From the IMG/VR virus record IMGVR_UViG_3300037353_000018, positions 1 through 22,855 of that record: a DNA stretch of 22,855 bases, one strand, 5' to 3'. Within the stretch, counting starts at the first letter, position 1. Every line of letters begins with the position of its first letter. Shown here in pieces: positions 22,243 to 22,855 of the stretch. Below the pieces are notes generated by a model. The model had not been told where the DNA came from, ran no database searches, and saw only the letters and a program-made list of their open reading frames with translations. The position numbers and the translations under genes were made by a program. This DNA is from a virus.

Positions 22243-22731
22243 TTAACCGGCTTGATCGCTATACGGCGCGATATTTATTTCGTTGCCACTCGCAGCAAAC
22301 GCCACACCAGTTTCATTTTGTGCGATTGGTTTCCATTGACCAGGAGGTAATGCAATATCCTGCGAGACGGTATACGCATTTGATGTGGCGTCAGTTGCAA
22401 GTACCACGTTCACATTACGAATTGGCGCAATAGTATTGCTGCCAGTTTCGTAAGTGATTCCATCCAGGGACCGAAGCAGCCAAACATTAACACCCCCGTT
22501 TGCGGTTCGATTACTCGCAATTGCGGCAAGTCGTAACTCGATTGTCGTTAGCGGCCATCCGCCAATTTGCCCTGCGCCTGATGTCCCATATTGGTTGTTG
22601 AATACGCCTCCATTTCCGTTCACCGACGCAAGAGTGACGGAACCATTCGCCAGAGAATTCAACTCTGTGGTCAGTATACTGGTGAATGTACCGGCGTTCT
22701 GCTGTACGAGATATTCTGTAACGAATGCCAT
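22243..22731 (-). CDS. Hypothetical virion-type protein
   Basis: This 162-residue protein is beta-rich (TTIELRLAAIASNRTANGG, VNVWLLRSLDGITYE, VNVVLATDATSNAYTVSQ), with many Thr, Asn and Gly, as in phage appendage or decoration proteins. The ATG at 22731 follows AAGG about eight bases upstream. Its stop is followed after three bases by the LamG gene, so the two are likely co-translated. No family is recognised and no enzymatic motif is visible. Confidence 0.7.
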   Translation of the reverse strand: MAFVTEYLVQQNAGTFTSILTTELNSLANGSVTLASVNGNGGVFNNQYGTSGAGQIGGWPLTTIELRLAAIASNRTANGGVNVWLLRSLDGITYETGSNTIAPIRNVNVVLATDATSNAYTVSQDIALPPGQWKPIAQNETGVAFAASGNEINIAPYSDQAG

Positions 22732-22739
22732 ATTTTACC

Positions 22740-22855
22740 TTATACTTGAACGCCCTGAGCCTGCAACATTCCGAGCGCGGCCGTAATGTCGGTAATATCA
22801 CAATCCGCAGTCTGCGATGCGAGTAGTAACTGGATGCTATTGCATGGTCCTGTGC
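22740..22855 (-). CDS. Partial C-terminus of an upstream gene
   Basis: The last 37 codons of a minus-strand gene run off the window edge and end in a TAA at 22740-22742. The visible end reads TGPCNSIQLLLASQTADCDI and then TDITAALGMLQAQGVQV. It lies eight bases from the next gene's start, in the same operon. No function can be read from so short a part. Frame choice rests on the open frame, the tight spacing and the plausible helical composition. Confidence 0.5.
   Translation of the reverse strand, partial: TGPCNSIQLLLASQTADCDITDITAALGMLQAQGVQV

Overview
The window reads as part of a double-stranded DNA bacteriophage genome, or a prophage or metagenomic phage contig. It carries a dense block of replication, recombination and nucleotide-metabolism genes on the plus strand. 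A second block, probably virion genes, lies on the minus strand and converges on the first near 14.35 kb. Gene starts mostly overlap the preceding stop (ATGA, TGATG or TAATG) and many have AGGAG-type ribosome binding sites. The two best promoters are bacterial sigma-70 type (TTGAC-N17-TATACT). A lipobox protein with membrane segments fits a bacterial, probably Gram-negative, host. The host cannot be named from this sequence. No integrase, terminase, portal or capsid gene is visible, so lifestyle and morphology stay open.

Layout. 1-518: the 3' part of a very GC-rich alanine-repeat gene, cut by the window edge. 505-787: a strong promoter, a hairpin transcript ending in a T-run (candidate small RNA), a 48-nt miniature tRNA-like fold, and a leader. 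788-5896: a hypothetical protein, family A DNA polymerase, a small protein, a RuvC-like resolvase, a 56-aa protein, a Cas4/RecB-like nuclease and a 54-aa acidic protein. 5876-6080: a second strong promoter whose predicted start falls on the first base of a 152-nt tRNA-like RNA. 6081-8244: a Sak4-like ATPase, a GroES-like protein and a possible single-strand-binding-type protein. 8249-8371: a second oversized tRNA-like fold, followed by a primase-helicase that starts without a visible ribosome binding site. 10699-14365: a MazG-like protein, a dNTP diphosphohydrolase/DUF4406 fusion, a metallophosphoesterase, a lipoprotein with membrane segments, and small proteins including one helix-turn-helix candidate. 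14334-22855, minus strand: a holin-like protein, a 1447-aa probable internal or injected virion protein, two low-complexity probable virion proteins, a LamG-repeat protein, and two appendage or virion candidates, the last one partial.

How the genes work together. Polymerase, primase-helicase, the candidate SSB, Sak4-type ATPase, Cas4-like nuclease and RuvC-like resolvase make a nearly self-sufficient replication and recombination set. The MazG-like and dNTP diphosphohydrolase/DUF4406 proteins would adjust the nucleotide pool. The minus-strand genes, in transcription order, run from appendage-like proteins through internal virion candidates to a holin-like gene, a common late-operon order.

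The most unusual signal is a set of three tRNA-like folds (611-658, 5911-6062, 8249-8371). Each has a matched acceptor stem and a canonical-geometry T-arm, but none reads as a normal tRNA. Two of the three keep D-stem and anticodon-stem spacing while having enlarged loops or variable regions.
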